From assembly GCA_963582345.1 (NCBI GenBank), contig CAUZSN010000009.1, positions 1 to 44,223 on the forward strand: a stretch of 44,223 nucleotides of DNA, given 5' to 3'. Both the position numbers and the translations under genes were made by a program. The notes below the pieces were generated by a model. The model was given only the letters and a program-made list of their open reading frames with translations, was not told the DNA's origin and searched no databases. Numbering within the stretch: position 1 is the stretch's first letter; each line of letters starts with the position of its first letter. Positions 25,203-34,625 of the stretch are shown piece by piece. This stretch comes from CAUZSN01 sp963582345. Lineage in GTDB: Bacteria; Planctomycetota; Planctomycetia; Planctomycetales; Planctomycetaceae.

Positions 25203-26663
25203 CTACATGTTCGTTTGTGAATCGCCGACATCGCACAACACAGCGTTCAGTGAATCATTAAGTTCTGCGTCATGGCAATGATTAGTCGAATAGATACGAA
25301 AAATAGAAAAGCTATTTGGCAAAGACTGGAATAATTCGTCGTCGTTTATTTCCTGAGGAGCTCCCGCTGCCGGATCAAGAAAAAAGTTTTGGCCTCCGGC
25401 CGGTAGACGGCCGCTGGGACGATGGTAGTGCCGAGCTACATCAATTCTCAGGGGAATATCTCTCAGGTTATCGGCAAGCTTGCTCCGGACTCGTTTTTCA
25501 ATTAGTTCCGGTTCGGAATAAATCGTCGTTTGTTCGTTCATGCCAGCATGAAAATTGATCGTCCGCTCGCAAGCCATCTTCCAGTTAACTCGGCGGCACA
25601 AGATGTTGCGCCACTGTTTGCCAAGTTGCTTCAACTCAAATTCGTCGCTGTCCATCAGTCGCTGTACGTCCACCAGAAATGACGATTCTGTAAGTTTGCG
25701 GTACTGTTCTAAATGTTCTAGAGGATTTCCAGGAAATAGTCGTTGCATCGTCTCACCGAAAATCTCTTCCAAAGCCAGGTCCAAGGCCCGCACGGTGCGG
25801 TGGAAATAAATTGTACGAAACAAATTGGCCCGCGTCTCGATGAATTGGAGCAAGGTCGGACACCCTCGAGTGTGAAGTGTCAGACCGGCTGACGTGAAGA
25901 AGCTGTAATGCACCAATCGCGACAAATCAAAGGCTCGAGTGTTGTACCCCGACATATAGGCGTCGCGCAATACAAAGTCCATATTGTCGACTGTGTAGAT
26001 CCCACTAAACAATGCACGCAATTTCCGCAACCAATCTGGATGACCGTCTTCCCGTTCTGAAGCAACCGCTGGTCTTCGGATGAGCCACGCAATTTGTTTT
26101 GGATCGAGTTCCTCTAGAGGCTGCAGATGCCCGTTCGGATTGCGACGGATGCGATAGAGCATGTCACCAAATTCATCCTTGATGACCACGGCCCCGATAT
26201 CCTCGTGCGTGATTCCAAACTGCTTCAAGTAATGGTCGTCGAAGAAATGGCCGAAAGGCCCGTGGCCCACGTCATGTAACAAAGCCGCCATCCGGACCAG
26301 GCTCTCTACATATGCTCGCGACGGAACGTTGCCGCAAGCAGCTACCAGCGATTCATACCATTGATTGATGACGACCGAAGCCAAATGCATCGATCCGAGC
26401 ACATGTTGAAAACGCATGTGCTCGGCCGAGGGAAAGACCCACCAAGCCGTCTGTAACTGATGGATCTGACGCAATCTCTGTACCCACGGATGATCGATGA
26501 TGTCCTGCTCCGCCACCTCGCCTGCTGGCAACCCCTCGCTCGAAACGAACGGGATATATCCATGAATTGGATCGTGTGACAGACTTTCGGTCGTAAAGTC
26601 GCGAACCATTGTCTCCAAGACTCCTTGACTCTCTATGAGAAAATCGTAGTCCGGATTATTCAT
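25203..26663 (-). CDS. HD-domain phosphohydrolase (COG1078/SAMHD1-like)
   Basis: A 486-aa HD-superfamily phosphohydrolase, cytoplasmic. The metal ligands are visible: H in EHMRFQHVLGSMHLA (about residue 85), the HD doublet in LLHDVGHGPFGH (about 136) and an Asp near VDNMDFVLRD (about 229). The family includes dNTP triphosphohydrolases and close relatives of SAMHD1, so nucleotide hydrolysis is likely, but the substrate is not shown. The frame could begin at MNNPDYD (26663) or about 18 residues later at MVRDFTTE, which is nearer to the usual family start (SLSHDPIHGYIPF). It is followed by no related gene. Confidence 0.85.
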   Translation of the reverse strand: MNNPDYDFLIESQGVLETMVRDFTTESLSHDPIHGYIPFVSSEGLPAGEVAEQDIIDHPWVQRLRQIHQLQTAWWVFPSAEHMRFQHVLGSMHLASVVINQWYESLVAACGNVPSRAYVESLVRMAALLHDVGHGPFGHFFDDHYLKQFGITHEDIGAVVIKDEFGDMLYRIRRNPNGHLQPLEELDPKQIAWLIRRPAVASEREDGHPDWLRKLRALFSGIYTVDNMDFVLRDAYMSGYNTRAFDLSRLVHYSFFTSAGLTLHTRGCPTLLQFIETRANLFRTIYFHRTVRALDLALEEIFGETMQRLFPGNPLEHLEQYRKLTESSFLVDVQRLMDSDEFELKQLGKQWRNILCRRVNWKMACERTINFHAGMNEQTTIYSEPELIEKRVRSKLADNLRDIPLRIDVARHYHRPSGRLPAGGQNFFLDPAAGAPQEINDDELFQSLPNSFSIFRIYSTNHCHDAELNDSLNAVLCDVGDSQTNM

Positions 26664-26890
26664 GAATCCGTAGGTCAGAACGAGAAAATATTGTCTGTTC
26701 AGAAACTACGGTCACTTTTCTTCGATCATTCCGTACAAAGAGCACGGCACCGGGCGACTGCATTTGCACTGGTCCGACAACACCTTGTGCAACCTTGTTC
26801 CAGCCTACATAAATAATCCGAGATAGCGAAAGTTCAAGTCACGGCCGTGTTGCACAGAGTTTTACGACCAAGTGATTATCACCCCGACGC

Positions 26891-27418
26891 TTAGACGACG
26901 AAGCCAAGAATCCAGTTGCCCGTCAATAGGACGATCATCACATAGCCGAATATCTTCGGGATGCCACCGCCTGGAATTGGGTCGCCGGAACGGGATAGCA
27001 TGATGATTCGGTAAGGAAATTGCAGCAAGACAGCTATGGCCACTAGCCAGCCCAGCCGATGAATCGTCATTGAGGCATTCCAATCACCATGTGCCAAATG
27101 GACCAGGCTACGCGTCAGCCCGCATCCGGGACACTTGACGTCGTAAAGACTGCGTGACAGGCACGTTTGCGGAAAAGACACTCCCGGTAACCAACTGAAT
27201 CCGACGTGCTGATCCGGACGAACTTGAAGCAGAAACGACAAAACGACAACACTGCAGGTGATCAGCAACATGGTCTGATGATGTCGCCTTCGAACTTGTG
27301 CAGCAGATCGATCTATCACATCGGAGTCTTCGATCCGATCGAAATGTGGATTGCACGAAGACGTGCGAGCCAAACGAATATGTCGATTAAGCTCTGGCAT
27401 TTCTTGCAGTGGACTCAC
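26891..27418 (-). CDS. DUF2752 membrane protein
   Basis: A 175-aa membrane protein with the DUF2752 signature KCPGCGLTRSLVHLAHGDW, in which Cys96 and Cys99 form a CxxC pair. Three hydrophobic segments surround it (TMLLITCSVVVLSFLLQV; LGWLVAIAVLLQFPY; VMIVLLTGNWILGFVV). The N-terminal ~40 residues are polar. The family's function is not known; members are found widely as small membrane proteins of unassigned function. The ATG at 27418 begins MSPLQEMPEL. It stands alone between the HD gene and glpK on the same strand. Confidence 0.8.
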   Translation of the reverse strand: MSPLQEMPELNRHIRLARTSSCNPHFDRIEDSDVIDRSAAQVRRRHHQTMLLITCSVVVLSFLLQVRPDQHVGFSWLPGVSFPQTCLSRSLYDVKCPGCGLTRSLVHLAHGDWNASMTIHRLGWLVAIAVLLQFPYRIIMLSRSGDPIPGGGIPKIFGYVMIVLLTGNWILGFVV

Positions 27419-27468
27419 CTTTGAGTATTAACCGTTCCGGTTTCATACCGCGAGCGATTCAGTTCAGC

Positions 27469-28962
27469 TTAACCCGTGGCCCAATCCAATGAACGCTCGA
27501 CGGCATGTTGCCAGAGCGAATATAATTGCTCGCGTTGTTGCACATCCATCGATGGTGCGAACTCGCGGTCTAGTGCCCAGTTGCGAGTGACGTCGGCCTG
27601 GTCGTCCCAGAATCCGACGGCCAGACCGGCCAGATATGCTGCTCCTAGCGCTGTTGTCTCTTGCACTACAGGCCGCTGGACGACCGTGTTCAACAGGTCG
27701 GCCTGAAATTGCATTAACAGGTTGTTCGCAGATGCGCCACCGTCGACTTTAACCGTTCCAAGTGTCATACCGGCATCCTGCTGCATTGCATCCAGCACGT
27801 CTCGCGTCTGGTAGCCAAGTGATTCCAAGGCCGCCCGAGCAATGTGCTCGCGAGTCGTTCCACGCGTAATACCAACGATTGTCCCGCGTGCATTGGGGTT
27901 CCAATAGGGAGCACCGAGTCCCACGAAGGCCGGCACGAAAAATACTCCGCCGGAATCGGGAACCGTAGCAGCGAACTTCTCGATTTCCGCCGCATTCTGA
28001 AAAAATTTCAAACCGTCACGCAGCCATTGAACCACAGCGCCAGCGATGAAAACAGAACCTTCCAGGCAATAGGTAACTTCATTGCCAAGGCTCCAACCGA
28101 TGGTGGTTAACAATCCGTTGCTTGATTCGATTGGCACCGTGCCCGTATTCAACAGCATGAAGCAGCCTGTGCCATACGTGTTTTTGACGCTGCCTGTTTC
28201 GAAACAACCTTGACCGAACATGGCTGCATGCTGATCACCCGCATCACCGGAAATTGGGATCGAACCGCCGAACAAGCCAGAATCGGTTTCTGCATAAACT
28301 TCGCTGGACGAGCGAACCTCCGGCAACATAGCACGCGGGATGTCCAGCACCTTCAGCAGCTCGTCGTCCCAATCGAACGTATGGATGTTAAAAATCAGTG
28401 TGCGACTGGCGTTGCTGTAATCAGTAACATGGCGTTTTCCCCCGGAAAGTCGCCAGATCAAGAATGTGTCGACTGTGCCGAACAGTATGTCTCCTTTCTC
28501 GGCCCGAGCCCGCAATCCGTCCACGGTATCGAGCAAATGCTTAATCTTCGTTCCAGAAAAATAGGCGTCGACAACCAGCCCAGTTTTCTTCCGAAATATG
28601 TCCTCTAGTCCGTCGGTTTTCAATCGATCGCAAATGTCAGACGTCAGCCGGCTCTGCCAAACAACCGCATTGGCTACCGGTTTTCCGGAATCACGTTCCC
28701 AAAGAATTGTGGTTTCGCGCTGGTTCGTTATGCCGATGGCGGCAACGTTCTGATGGGTCAGTCTGGCATCCATCAATGCTTCTTGTGCAACTTCGATTTG
28801 AGTTGACCAAATCGCTTCGGGGTCGTGTTCGACGTAACCCGGTTGTGGATAGATCTGCTCCAATTCTTTTTGGGCGACCGCAACGACTCGCCCGTCACGA
28901 CGAAATACGATCGCGCGACTTGACGTCGTTCCTTGGTCCAAAGCAAGCACGTAAGTCGACAT
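27469..28962 (-). CDS. glpK: glycerol kinase
   Basis: Phosphorylates glycerol to glycerol 3-phosphate with ATP in the cytoplasm, feeding lipid synthesis or glycolysis. The 497-aa protein starts with YVLALDQGTTSSRAIVF (ATP-binding motif), followed by GITNQRETTILWE (the catalytic loop), GDAGDQHAAMFGQGCF, NTYGTGCFMLLNTG, and YWNPNARGTIVGITRGT; these are the FGGY-family signatures in order. I chose the ATG at 28962, since the seven residues before it match nothing. No glpF, glpD or regulator is nearby, so it is a solitary gene on the strand of the mre cluster, separated from mrdA by 349 bp. Confidence 0.95.
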   Translation of the reverse strand: MSTYVLALDQGTTSSRAIVFRRDGRVVAVAQKELEQIYPQPGYVEHDPEAIWSTQIEVAQEALMDARLTHQNVAAIGITNQRETTILWERDSGKPVANAVVWQSRLTSDICDRLKTDGLEDIFRKKTGLVVDAYFSGTKIKHLLDTVDGLRARAEKGDILFGTVDTFLIWRLSGGKRHVTDYSNASRTLIFNIHTFDWDDELLKVLDIPRAMLPEVRSSSEVYAETDSGLFGGSIPISGDAGDQHAAMFGQGCFETGSVKNTYGTGCFMLLNTGTVPIESSNGLLTTIGWSLGNEVTYCLEGSVFIAGAVVQWLRDGLKFFQNAAEIEKFAATVPDSGGVFFVPAFVGLGAPYWNPNARGTIVGITRGTTREHIARAALESLGYQTRDVLDAMQQDAGMTLGTVKVDGGASANNLLMQFQADLLNTVVQRPVVQETTALGAAYLAGLAVGFWDDQADVTRNWALDREFAPSMDVQQREQLYSLWQHAVERSLDWATG

Positions 28963-29311
28963 TCGGGATGAAACCTGAATCACACTCTCTACACATTGTT
29001 CGAATCTGCAGGACGACCTTTCCAGGCCATCCTACGATCGGTTCACACACTCGTTATACGGGTCACTGGGCAGTTTTTTTCTTGTCAGTCTACTCGCTTT
29101 CTAGTGCGTCGACGATCTCTGAATAACTGAAACGTATCCAAGTGGATCCTCCTTGATGCAAAACAAAGTCCAATCAGTATGCATCACAATGCCGTTTTTT
29201 AAATATTCCTTCGTCTCGGCGACGAACGACAGTATACCGGCCCTATTCATTCAATGGAGCGATTTGATGGGCGAAGCCCACACTACATCTTCCAATTTGG
29301 ACAGCAGGCGA
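28963..29311. other. intergenic region between mrdA and glpK
   Basis: 349 bp without a gene. A hairpin TGGGC-GAA-GCCCA lies at 29268-29280, just after the mrdA stop on the minus strand; no T-run follows. No clear promoter for glpK was identified. Confidence 0.4.
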
Positions 29312-31585
29312 TTAGTCGCGCATCGATAACCGAGTCGGAGTCAATAGATTTACGTCCAGCATAGCCTGGACCAGTTTTCGAGCGACTGGTCCGGCCACTT
29401 TTCCTCCAGAACCGGCATGCTCCAATACAACGACAAATGCAATTCGCGGCTGATCGGCGGGAACAAATCCAGCGAACCAAGCGTGGTCACCTTTGTCTCC
29501 ACCCACTTCCGCGGTTCCGGTCTTACCTGCAATGGCGATGTCCTTCATCCGGACGTGTTTGTAACCGGTTCCCGTTCGATGGGCGACAACTTTCTTCAGA
29601 CCTTCACGTACGCGTTGAAGCATTTTGTCTGAAAGTCCAGGAATGCGACGCTGCGTTAGATTCGAAGCGGTAACAAACTCTAACTCGCCGACTGTGCCTT
29701 CGTCCCGATCCGCTGCTCGGCCGCTCTCGACAATCATCGGACCCACGTCACGCGCGACATGAGGGGTAATCAAGTAGCCTCCGTTGGCGACAGCAGCCAT
29801 CATCCTCACAATTTGCAAAGGAGTGACGGACAATCGCGACTGTCCAATCGCCAACCCCAAAGTGTCTCCCGGATACCACCGCGACGACGTCGGCCAAGGC
29901 AGATTACCACGAGGCTCGCCTGGCAAATCAATCTGTGTTGGCCGGCCAAAACCGAAACGTTTTGCCCATCGGCAGATAGGCCCCGGTCCCATTATTCTCG
30001 CGGCCGAAAAAAAATAGACATTGCACGAGCGGCACAGAGCATCGCCGAGATTTATGTCGCCGTGACCGACTCCATATTTGCGATAATTGTAACAGCGGTG
30101 CCGCTCGGGACGGTCCAAGTAGCCACGACAATGAATTGCATGGTCAGGATCGATCTGCCCGCTTTCCAACACAGCAAACGCTGTCAGCGTCTTAAAGACT
30201 GACCCGGGCGGCAACGTTGTGCGCGTCGCGCGGGGAAAGAAAGGACGGCGGGGATCATTCCGCAGCCGCTGTAATGTTTCGCGATCCTTCAGCAGGTCTA
30301 AGTCAAAACGAGGTGCTGAGGCTGCCGCCAGTACGGCTCCCGTATGAACATGTATTGCAATGATACAACCGCCTTGAGCAACCGAGTCGACGGTTGCGCG
30401 TTGAGAGTTAAGGAATTGCTGGTCGTCATTCGAACGATCGCTCAGAACATCGTCCAAGAGCAATTCAGCACGGGTCTGCAGTGGGATGCAAAGAGTCAGC
30501 ACTACGTCCCGACCCATACGTGGTTCGCGAATTGATTCTGTTCGAATAACCTCATGGTGAGAATTCCTTACCACCTTTCTCAGTCCGCGCAAACCGCGCA
30601 AATGACGGTCGTACGACTGTTCAATTCCACCTTTGCCAATGCGGTCTCCCGGTTGATAGTCCAACGGATCTTGTGCATGAAACCGACTGCTGCGCGACCG
30701 GAGTACGTCGTCACCGATCCGCGTTCGACTGCCGATGACATGCGACGCCAGCGAGCCTTCAGGATAAGAACGCTCGGTCGTCACGTTCATACGCAAACCG
30801 GGATATAGTTCTGGATTCGATTCGATTTCGGCCGCGACGTGCAGAGGAACATCCTGAACGATCGTGTGGTAATCTCGTTCCTCTCTTACAACGATCGGTT
30901 CAAAAAATACGCGCTCAGGCTCACTGGTCAGAGCAACGACGACACTATTCCACACGGACTTCCACCGGGCGTCTTCGGGTGAAGAAACAACTGGTCGCTT
31001 GGAATTTTGAACCAACTCGCGTTGCCGCTGACGCCGTCGCACACTGGCAATGATGTGTTCCACGCGTTCCTGAATGCAGTCCCGCCGCTGGGCCAACACT
31101 TGACGTGAGGCCCCCGTCAGCACCGCCAGTCGAGACCACATGGCAGCACGCATTACGAGTATCTTCTGTTCTTCCATTGTCACTCGCTCCGAGTTCTGCC
31201 GATCCGATCGGCTTAGCCTCGACCGAGCTTCTTGACGCAGCCAGTGTTGATCTGCCGGCTCTTGAAGCCAGCGGTAGTGCATCAGCAAGCTGTATCGCTC
31301 CACGTCGATAGCTAACACTCGGCCGTCCGAGGCCAAAATTCGACCATCGCGAGTAGAAATCGGTTCATACGAAACAATTGCAAGGTCATTCGTGGTCACA
31401 AAATGGTCTGCTAGAAAACACTGCAAATAGATCAACCGACCTGTTACGGCCACAAACGGCACCAACATCGCTGCAAACAGCCATACCAGTCGAACCGTCG
31501 GCTGCCGGTCTACCTGCCACGGCCGATCGGGTAAATGAGAAACGGCGCTGATTTGATCAAACAAGTTTGTCGGGCGGTTCAACAT
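29312..31585 (-). CDS. mrdA: penicillin-binding protein 2 (elongation transpeptidase)
   Basis: Cross-links peptidoglycan during cell elongation, anchored in the membrane with the catalytic domain in the periplasm. At 757 aa it is longer than usual (about 630 aa). An N-terminal helix (VWLFAAMLVPFVAVTGRLIY, about 29-50) precedes the dimerisation domain. The catalytic domain has SVFK (SxxK) in PPGSVFKTLTAF near residue 461, SCN (SxN) in CRSCNVYFF and KTG in AGKTGTAEVGG near residue 687. The extra length is a basic, Arg- and Gln-rich helical stretch between about residues 95 and 215. It follows mreD by three bases. No rodA partner follows. Confidence 0.93.
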   Translation of the reverse strand: MLNRPTNLFDQISAVSHLPDRPWQVDRQPTVRLVWLFAAMLVPFVAVTGRLIYLQCFLADHFVTTNDLAIVSYEPISTRDGRILASDGRVLAIDVERYSLLMHYRWLQEPADQHWLRQEARSRLSRSDRQNSERVTMEEQKILVMRAAMWSRLAVLTGASRQVLAQRRDCIQERVEHIIASVRRRQRQRELVQNSKRPVVSSPEDARWKSVWNSVVVALTSEPERVFFEPIVVREERDYHTIVQDVPLHVAAEIESNPELYPGLRMNVTTERSYPEGSLASHVIGSRTRIGDDVLRSRSSRFHAQDPLDYQPGDRIGKGGIEQSYDRHLRGLRGLRKVVRNSHHEVIRTESIREPRMGRDVVLTLCIPLQTRAELLLDDVLSDRSNDDQQFLNSQRATVDSVAQGGCIIAIHVHTGAVLAAASAPRFDLDLLKDRETLQRLRNDPRRPFFPRATRTTLPPGSVFKTLTAFAVLESGQIDPDHAIHCRGYLDRPERHRCYNYRKYGVGHGDINLGDALCRSCNVYFFSAARIMGPGPICRWAKRFGFGRPTQIDLPGEPRGNLPWPTSSRWYPGDTLGLAIGQSRLSVTPLQIVRMMAAVANGGYLITPHVARDVGPMIVESGRAADRDEGTVGELEFVTASNLTQRRIPGLSDKMLQRVREGLKKVVAHRTGTGYKHVRMKDIAIAGKTGTAEVGGDKGDHAWFAGFVPADQPRIAFVVVLEHAGSGGKVAGPVARKLVQAMLDVNLLTPTRLSMRD

Positions 31586-31588
31586 CGA

Positions 31589-32128
31589 TTAGTCGGTCAG
31601 CATTTTCCAACGGTTGACGAGATTGGCCGCGTCGTTCACTTTACACTTGGGCAACAAGTGCTTCACGGTCCGCCAGATTATGACTATTGCAAACATGATC
31701 GCTGTCGAATAGACAGCGGTTCCCGAAGCGACAAGGGCAATGGCCTGCCAGTCAATGCGATAATTGGTTACAGTGACTCGAACTAAGGTCAAACCCAGTG
31801 TGATTCCCAGCACGATAAAAAACATGGCTATCGTCATCCAAACCGCCGACTCCACAGCCCGATCACCGCGCAAACGCTGAGCCGTCAGTGCAGCAATTGT
31901 GGCAGCAACCATTCCCAAACCGAGTTGATCGGGCGCAAGGCAATCGGCTGCCAACCCAATCATGGCGGCCCACACAATGGCTGGCCAACCATCCAGCAGC
32001 ACAATCGCGGCAACCAGGACCATCAACAAGAAGTCCGGTGTGATCGTGCCAATCACGATTTCTGAAGCGAGGCTGCCTTGAGCAACCATTGCGAAATAGA
32101 GCAGGACAATCAGCCAGAAACTTTTCAT
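31589..32128 (-). CDS. mreD: rod shape-determining protein MreD
   Basis: A 179-aa polytopic membrane protein of the elongation complex. Five or six hydrophobic segments fill the protein (LIVLLYFAMVAQGSLA; LLMVLVAAIVLLDGWP; GMVAATIAALTAQRL; IAMFFIVLGITLGLTL). It has the family's small size and lies between mreC and mrdA, which makes the identification firm although MreD is poorly conserved. I chose the ATG at 32128 (MKSFWLIVLL); the frame extends 48 bp further up. The order mreB-mreC-mreD-mrdA is canonical. Confidence 0.85.
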   Translation of the reverse strand: MKSFWLIVLLYFAMVAQGSLASEIVIGTITPDFLLMVLVAAIVLLDGWPAIVWAAMIGLAADCLAPDQLGLGMVAATIAALTAQRLRGDRAVESAVWMTIAMFFIVLGITLGLTLVRVTVTNYRIDWQAIALVASGTAVYSTAIMFAIVIIWRTVKHLLPKCKVNDAANLVNRWKMLTD

Positions 32129-32233
32129 CGCGATTTGGTCAATTGTGTCCGCCAGTGCTAAATCACGGGGGGGCAAGCCACCGGCAGCACCCGAAGATTT
32201 AGCTGCGAAGCATTGTTAAATAGTACGAGCACA

Positions 32234-33187
32234 TCAATTACTCAACAGTCTTAGCGGGTTCGGCAATCGGCGCAACACCTGAACCGTTTTGAATCGCACG
32301 CCATTGACGGCCGGCTTGACGAGAATTTCCCAATGCGGAGTCTCCTGTTTCTGGTTTGCCTTGACCACCGTTCCATAGTACATCGGAAATGGAAGTACGC
32401 CGTCTCGATCGCCTGAGTAGACTTCATTGCCAACCTCGACCGGTTCAGTCGAACTAATCAATTTTAGACGGCACAGCTCTTGACCCTGACCCTCCAGAAT
32501 TCCGTTAGCCCCGAACACCACCCCCTCTGGCGTATTCCGAGCTAACTGAACGAATGCTCGGAATTCGGGATCTGTCAATAACTGCACGGTGCTACTGAAG
32601 TGTCCGACCTTTGCGATCTTGCCGACAACACAGCGTCCGGAATAAACTGGCTGGCCGGCTGCCACGTCATCATCTGCTCCTTGATCGATCAATTTGTTCG
32701 AGTCTTCCAGCACGAGCGAGGACTCTCGAACGCCGCTAGATTGGCCTTGGTCGATCAGTTTGCCCGCACGCCATAAGGCAGCCATTTCGTCACCCAGCAC
32801 TCGTGCCGTCAATAATTCCGGAACAATTAATGGACTCCCGTCGGCCGACTGATACGGTCCAAGTCCCAGTTGCTCGATTTCAGACAACCGCTCGTGCAAT
32901 AACGCATTTTCGACCTGCAAGCGTCGTAAACGAAGCTCCCATTCTTTCAACTTGGATCGCAGCATTGCGACTTCGCTTTCGCGCTGTTGACTTTGTTCAA
33001 GATGCCGAACCTTCTTTTGAACAAAGTCACCGCCAGCCCGGACCAGAATTTGACCCGGCCGAGCCGCATCGCGCACGTAAGTCCGAATTGTCTTCGTAAC
33101 CCACTGCGGAGCAAACAACAGACCAGTCCCGATGCCACAGCATACAACTGCCGCTCGAACGCTGGATGTAAACGATGCTGACGTCAC
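32234..33187 (-). CDS. mreC: rod shape-determining protein MreC
   Basis: A 317-aa periplasmic, membrane-anchored scaffold of the elongasome. An N-terminal hydrophobic region (VRAAVVCCGIGTGLLFAP) precedes a coiled coil (about residues 60-107, LEQSQQRESEVAMLRSKL and LRRLQVENALLHERLSEIE) and the MreC beta domain with SSGVRESSLVLEDSN, AGQPVYSGRCVVGKI and FSSTVQLLTDPEFRAFV. It lies 94 bp after mreB and is co-oriented with mreD. The ATG at 33187 gives MTSASFTSS. Confidence 0.9.
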   Translation of the reverse strand: MTSASFTSSVRAAVVCCGIGTGLLFAPQWVTKTIRTYVRDAARPGQILVRAGGDFVQKKVRHLEQSQQRESEVAMLRSKLKEWELRLRRLQVENALLHERLSEIEQLGLGPYQSADGSPLIVPELLTARVLGDEMAALWRAGKLIDQGQSSGVRESSLVLEDSNKLIDQGADDDVAAGQPVYSGRCVVGKIAKVGHFSSTVQLLTDPEFRAFVQLARNTPEGVVFGANGILEGQGQELCRLKLISSTEPVEVGNEVYSGDRDGVLPFPMYYGTVVKANQKQETPHWEILVKPAVNGVRFKTVQVLRRLPNPLRLLSN

Positions 33188-33281
33188 AACAACCTCGGCA
33201 ACCGATCAACGCTCAAACCCAAAACAATTTCGATTCACAGATTCACAAAATGCACTTTTTATTTTGCAATGTCTCTTGTGG

Positions 33282-34331
33282 TCAGGCACTGTCATCTCCT
33301 GAATCCAAACTATCGCGCCACTGGGCCAAGTGTTCCAGGCAAATCGACGTCCCGCGAGCTACGGTTGTCAGCGGGTCTTCTGCAACACGTACGGGAATGC
33401 CGAGTTGCTCGTTCATAAATTGATCCAACCCGCGTAATAAAGCGCCGCCGCCTGTCAGGACTAGACCATTGTCGACGGTGTCGGCGACTAGGTCCGGCTT
33501 GCACTGTTCAATAACGCTCTTAATACAAATCAAGATGGCTTCCCCCGGCTCGCGCAGGGCTTCGCGGATTTCTTCGCTCGTGACAACCGCCTTGCGAGGC
33601 ACTCCGCTGATCGTGTCCAACCCGCGAACGTCGGTCGTCAATTCTTGTTCCAACGGAAACGCACTGCCAATTTCGATCTTGATCTTCTCTGCCGTTTGCG
33701 TCCCGATACGTAGCGAAAAGTGTTGCTTCATATACTCGACGATCGCCTCGTCCAGTTCGTCGCCGGCAACGCGGATAGATCGGCTGACAACGATGTCGGC
33801 CAAACTGAGAATGGCCACCTCCGTCGTCCCACCACCGATGTCGCACACAAGACTGGCCATCGGCTCCGAAATCGGAAGGCCGGCTCCAATGCCTGCTGCC
33901 TTGGCTTCTTCCAATAGATAGACGCGCCCCGCACCCGCTCGTTCGGCACTATTGAACACGGCCCGCTTCTCGACGGGAGTGATCCCGCCCGGGACAGCAA
34001 TCACAACTCGTGGCCGAAGTCCTCGCCCTTGCCGAGTGGCCTTGCGGATGAAATAGCGCAGCATAGCCTCACACAACTCGAAGTCTGTGATCACTCCGTC
34101 TTGCAGCGGCCGAACCGCGGTGATGGAATCGGGAGTGCGGCCGAGCATTTGTTTGGCAAGCTTGCCCACTGCCGTACCCTTGCCCAACACCCGCCGAGTC
34201 CCTTTTTGCAAGGCGACGACCGAAGGTTCATCCAGTACAATACCTTCACCCTGGATCGCCACCAATGTATTAGCGGTCCCCAAATCAATGGCCAAATCTG
34301 GGCAAATCCATTTGCGCAGCTGGTTTAGCAT
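33282..34331 (-). CDS. mreB: actin-like cell shape protein MreB
   Basis: A 349-aa cytoplasmic actin homologue that positions peptidoglycan elongation. The nucleotide-binding motifs are DLGTANTLVAI (phosphate 1, near residue 16) and DIGGGTTEVAIL (phosphate 2, about 163-170), plus VLTGGGALLRGLDQFM (adenosine motif). VAVPGGITPVEKRAV and SIRVAGDELDEAIVEY also match the family. The ATG at 34331 gives MLNQLRKWIC. It is the first gene of the minus-strand mreB-mreC-mreD-mrdA cluster, and divergent from the electron-transfer operon. Planctomycetes in general lack FtsZ, so MreB here may have added importance (general knowledge). Confidence 0.96.
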   Translation of the reverse strand: MLNQLRKWICPDLAIDLGTANTLVAIQGEGIVLDEPSVVALQKGTRRVLGKGTAVGKLAKQMLGRTPDSITAVRPLQDGVITDFELCEAMLRYFIRKATRQGRGLRPRVVIAVPGGITPVEKRAVFNSAERAGAGRVYLLEEAKAAGIGAGLPISEPMASLVCDIGGGTTEVAILSLADIVVSRSIRVAGDELDEAIVEYMKQHFSLRIGTQTAEKIKIEIGSAFPLEQELTTDVRGLDTISGVPRKAVVTSEEIREALREPGEAILICIKSVIEQCKPDLVADTVDNGLVLTGGGALLRGLDQFMNEQLGIPVRVAEDPLTTVARGTSICLEHLAQWRDSLDSGDDSA

Positions 34332-34625
34332 AAGGAAAAACTGTCTTACAGAACGATAATTGGGCAGTTGACGGCGTCAGATAACCACTGTTGCGTCGTG
34401 GCATGAATGACACACCCAACCGTCAGGAACGCAACGTTGTACTCCGACCGGCCCATTCCTGCAAGACGCAGTTTCTAGTCGTCGCCCGCTGGGACTCAGT
34501 ACACGGTTCGCAGCTAAGGTCTAAAGGGCCGCTCCCGGAAACATTCTGTTGCTTTCCATGGAATGACGCACTAGCGTTACAGTTGTGACACCAGCATCGT
34601 TGAGAGTAGTACGAGAGATATTTTG
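34332..34625. other. divergent intergenic region of mreB and the electron-transfer operon
   Basis: 294 bp without a gene. I looked for a CRP-type TGTGA-N6-TCACA site because the plus-strand gene has cyclic-nucleotide-binding domains, and found only an isolated TGTGA half-site near 34585. No clear promoter was identified. Confidence 0.4.

Noticed and set aside
29268..29280. TGGGC-GAA-GCCCA after mrdA as an intrinsic terminator
   Set aside because: The stem is only 5 bp and no T-run follows on the minus strand; kept only as a note in the intergenic entry.
34332..34625. Possible CRP-type operator before the cNMP/FeS gene
   Set aside because: Only a half-site (TGTGA) is present; no second half at the right spacing.
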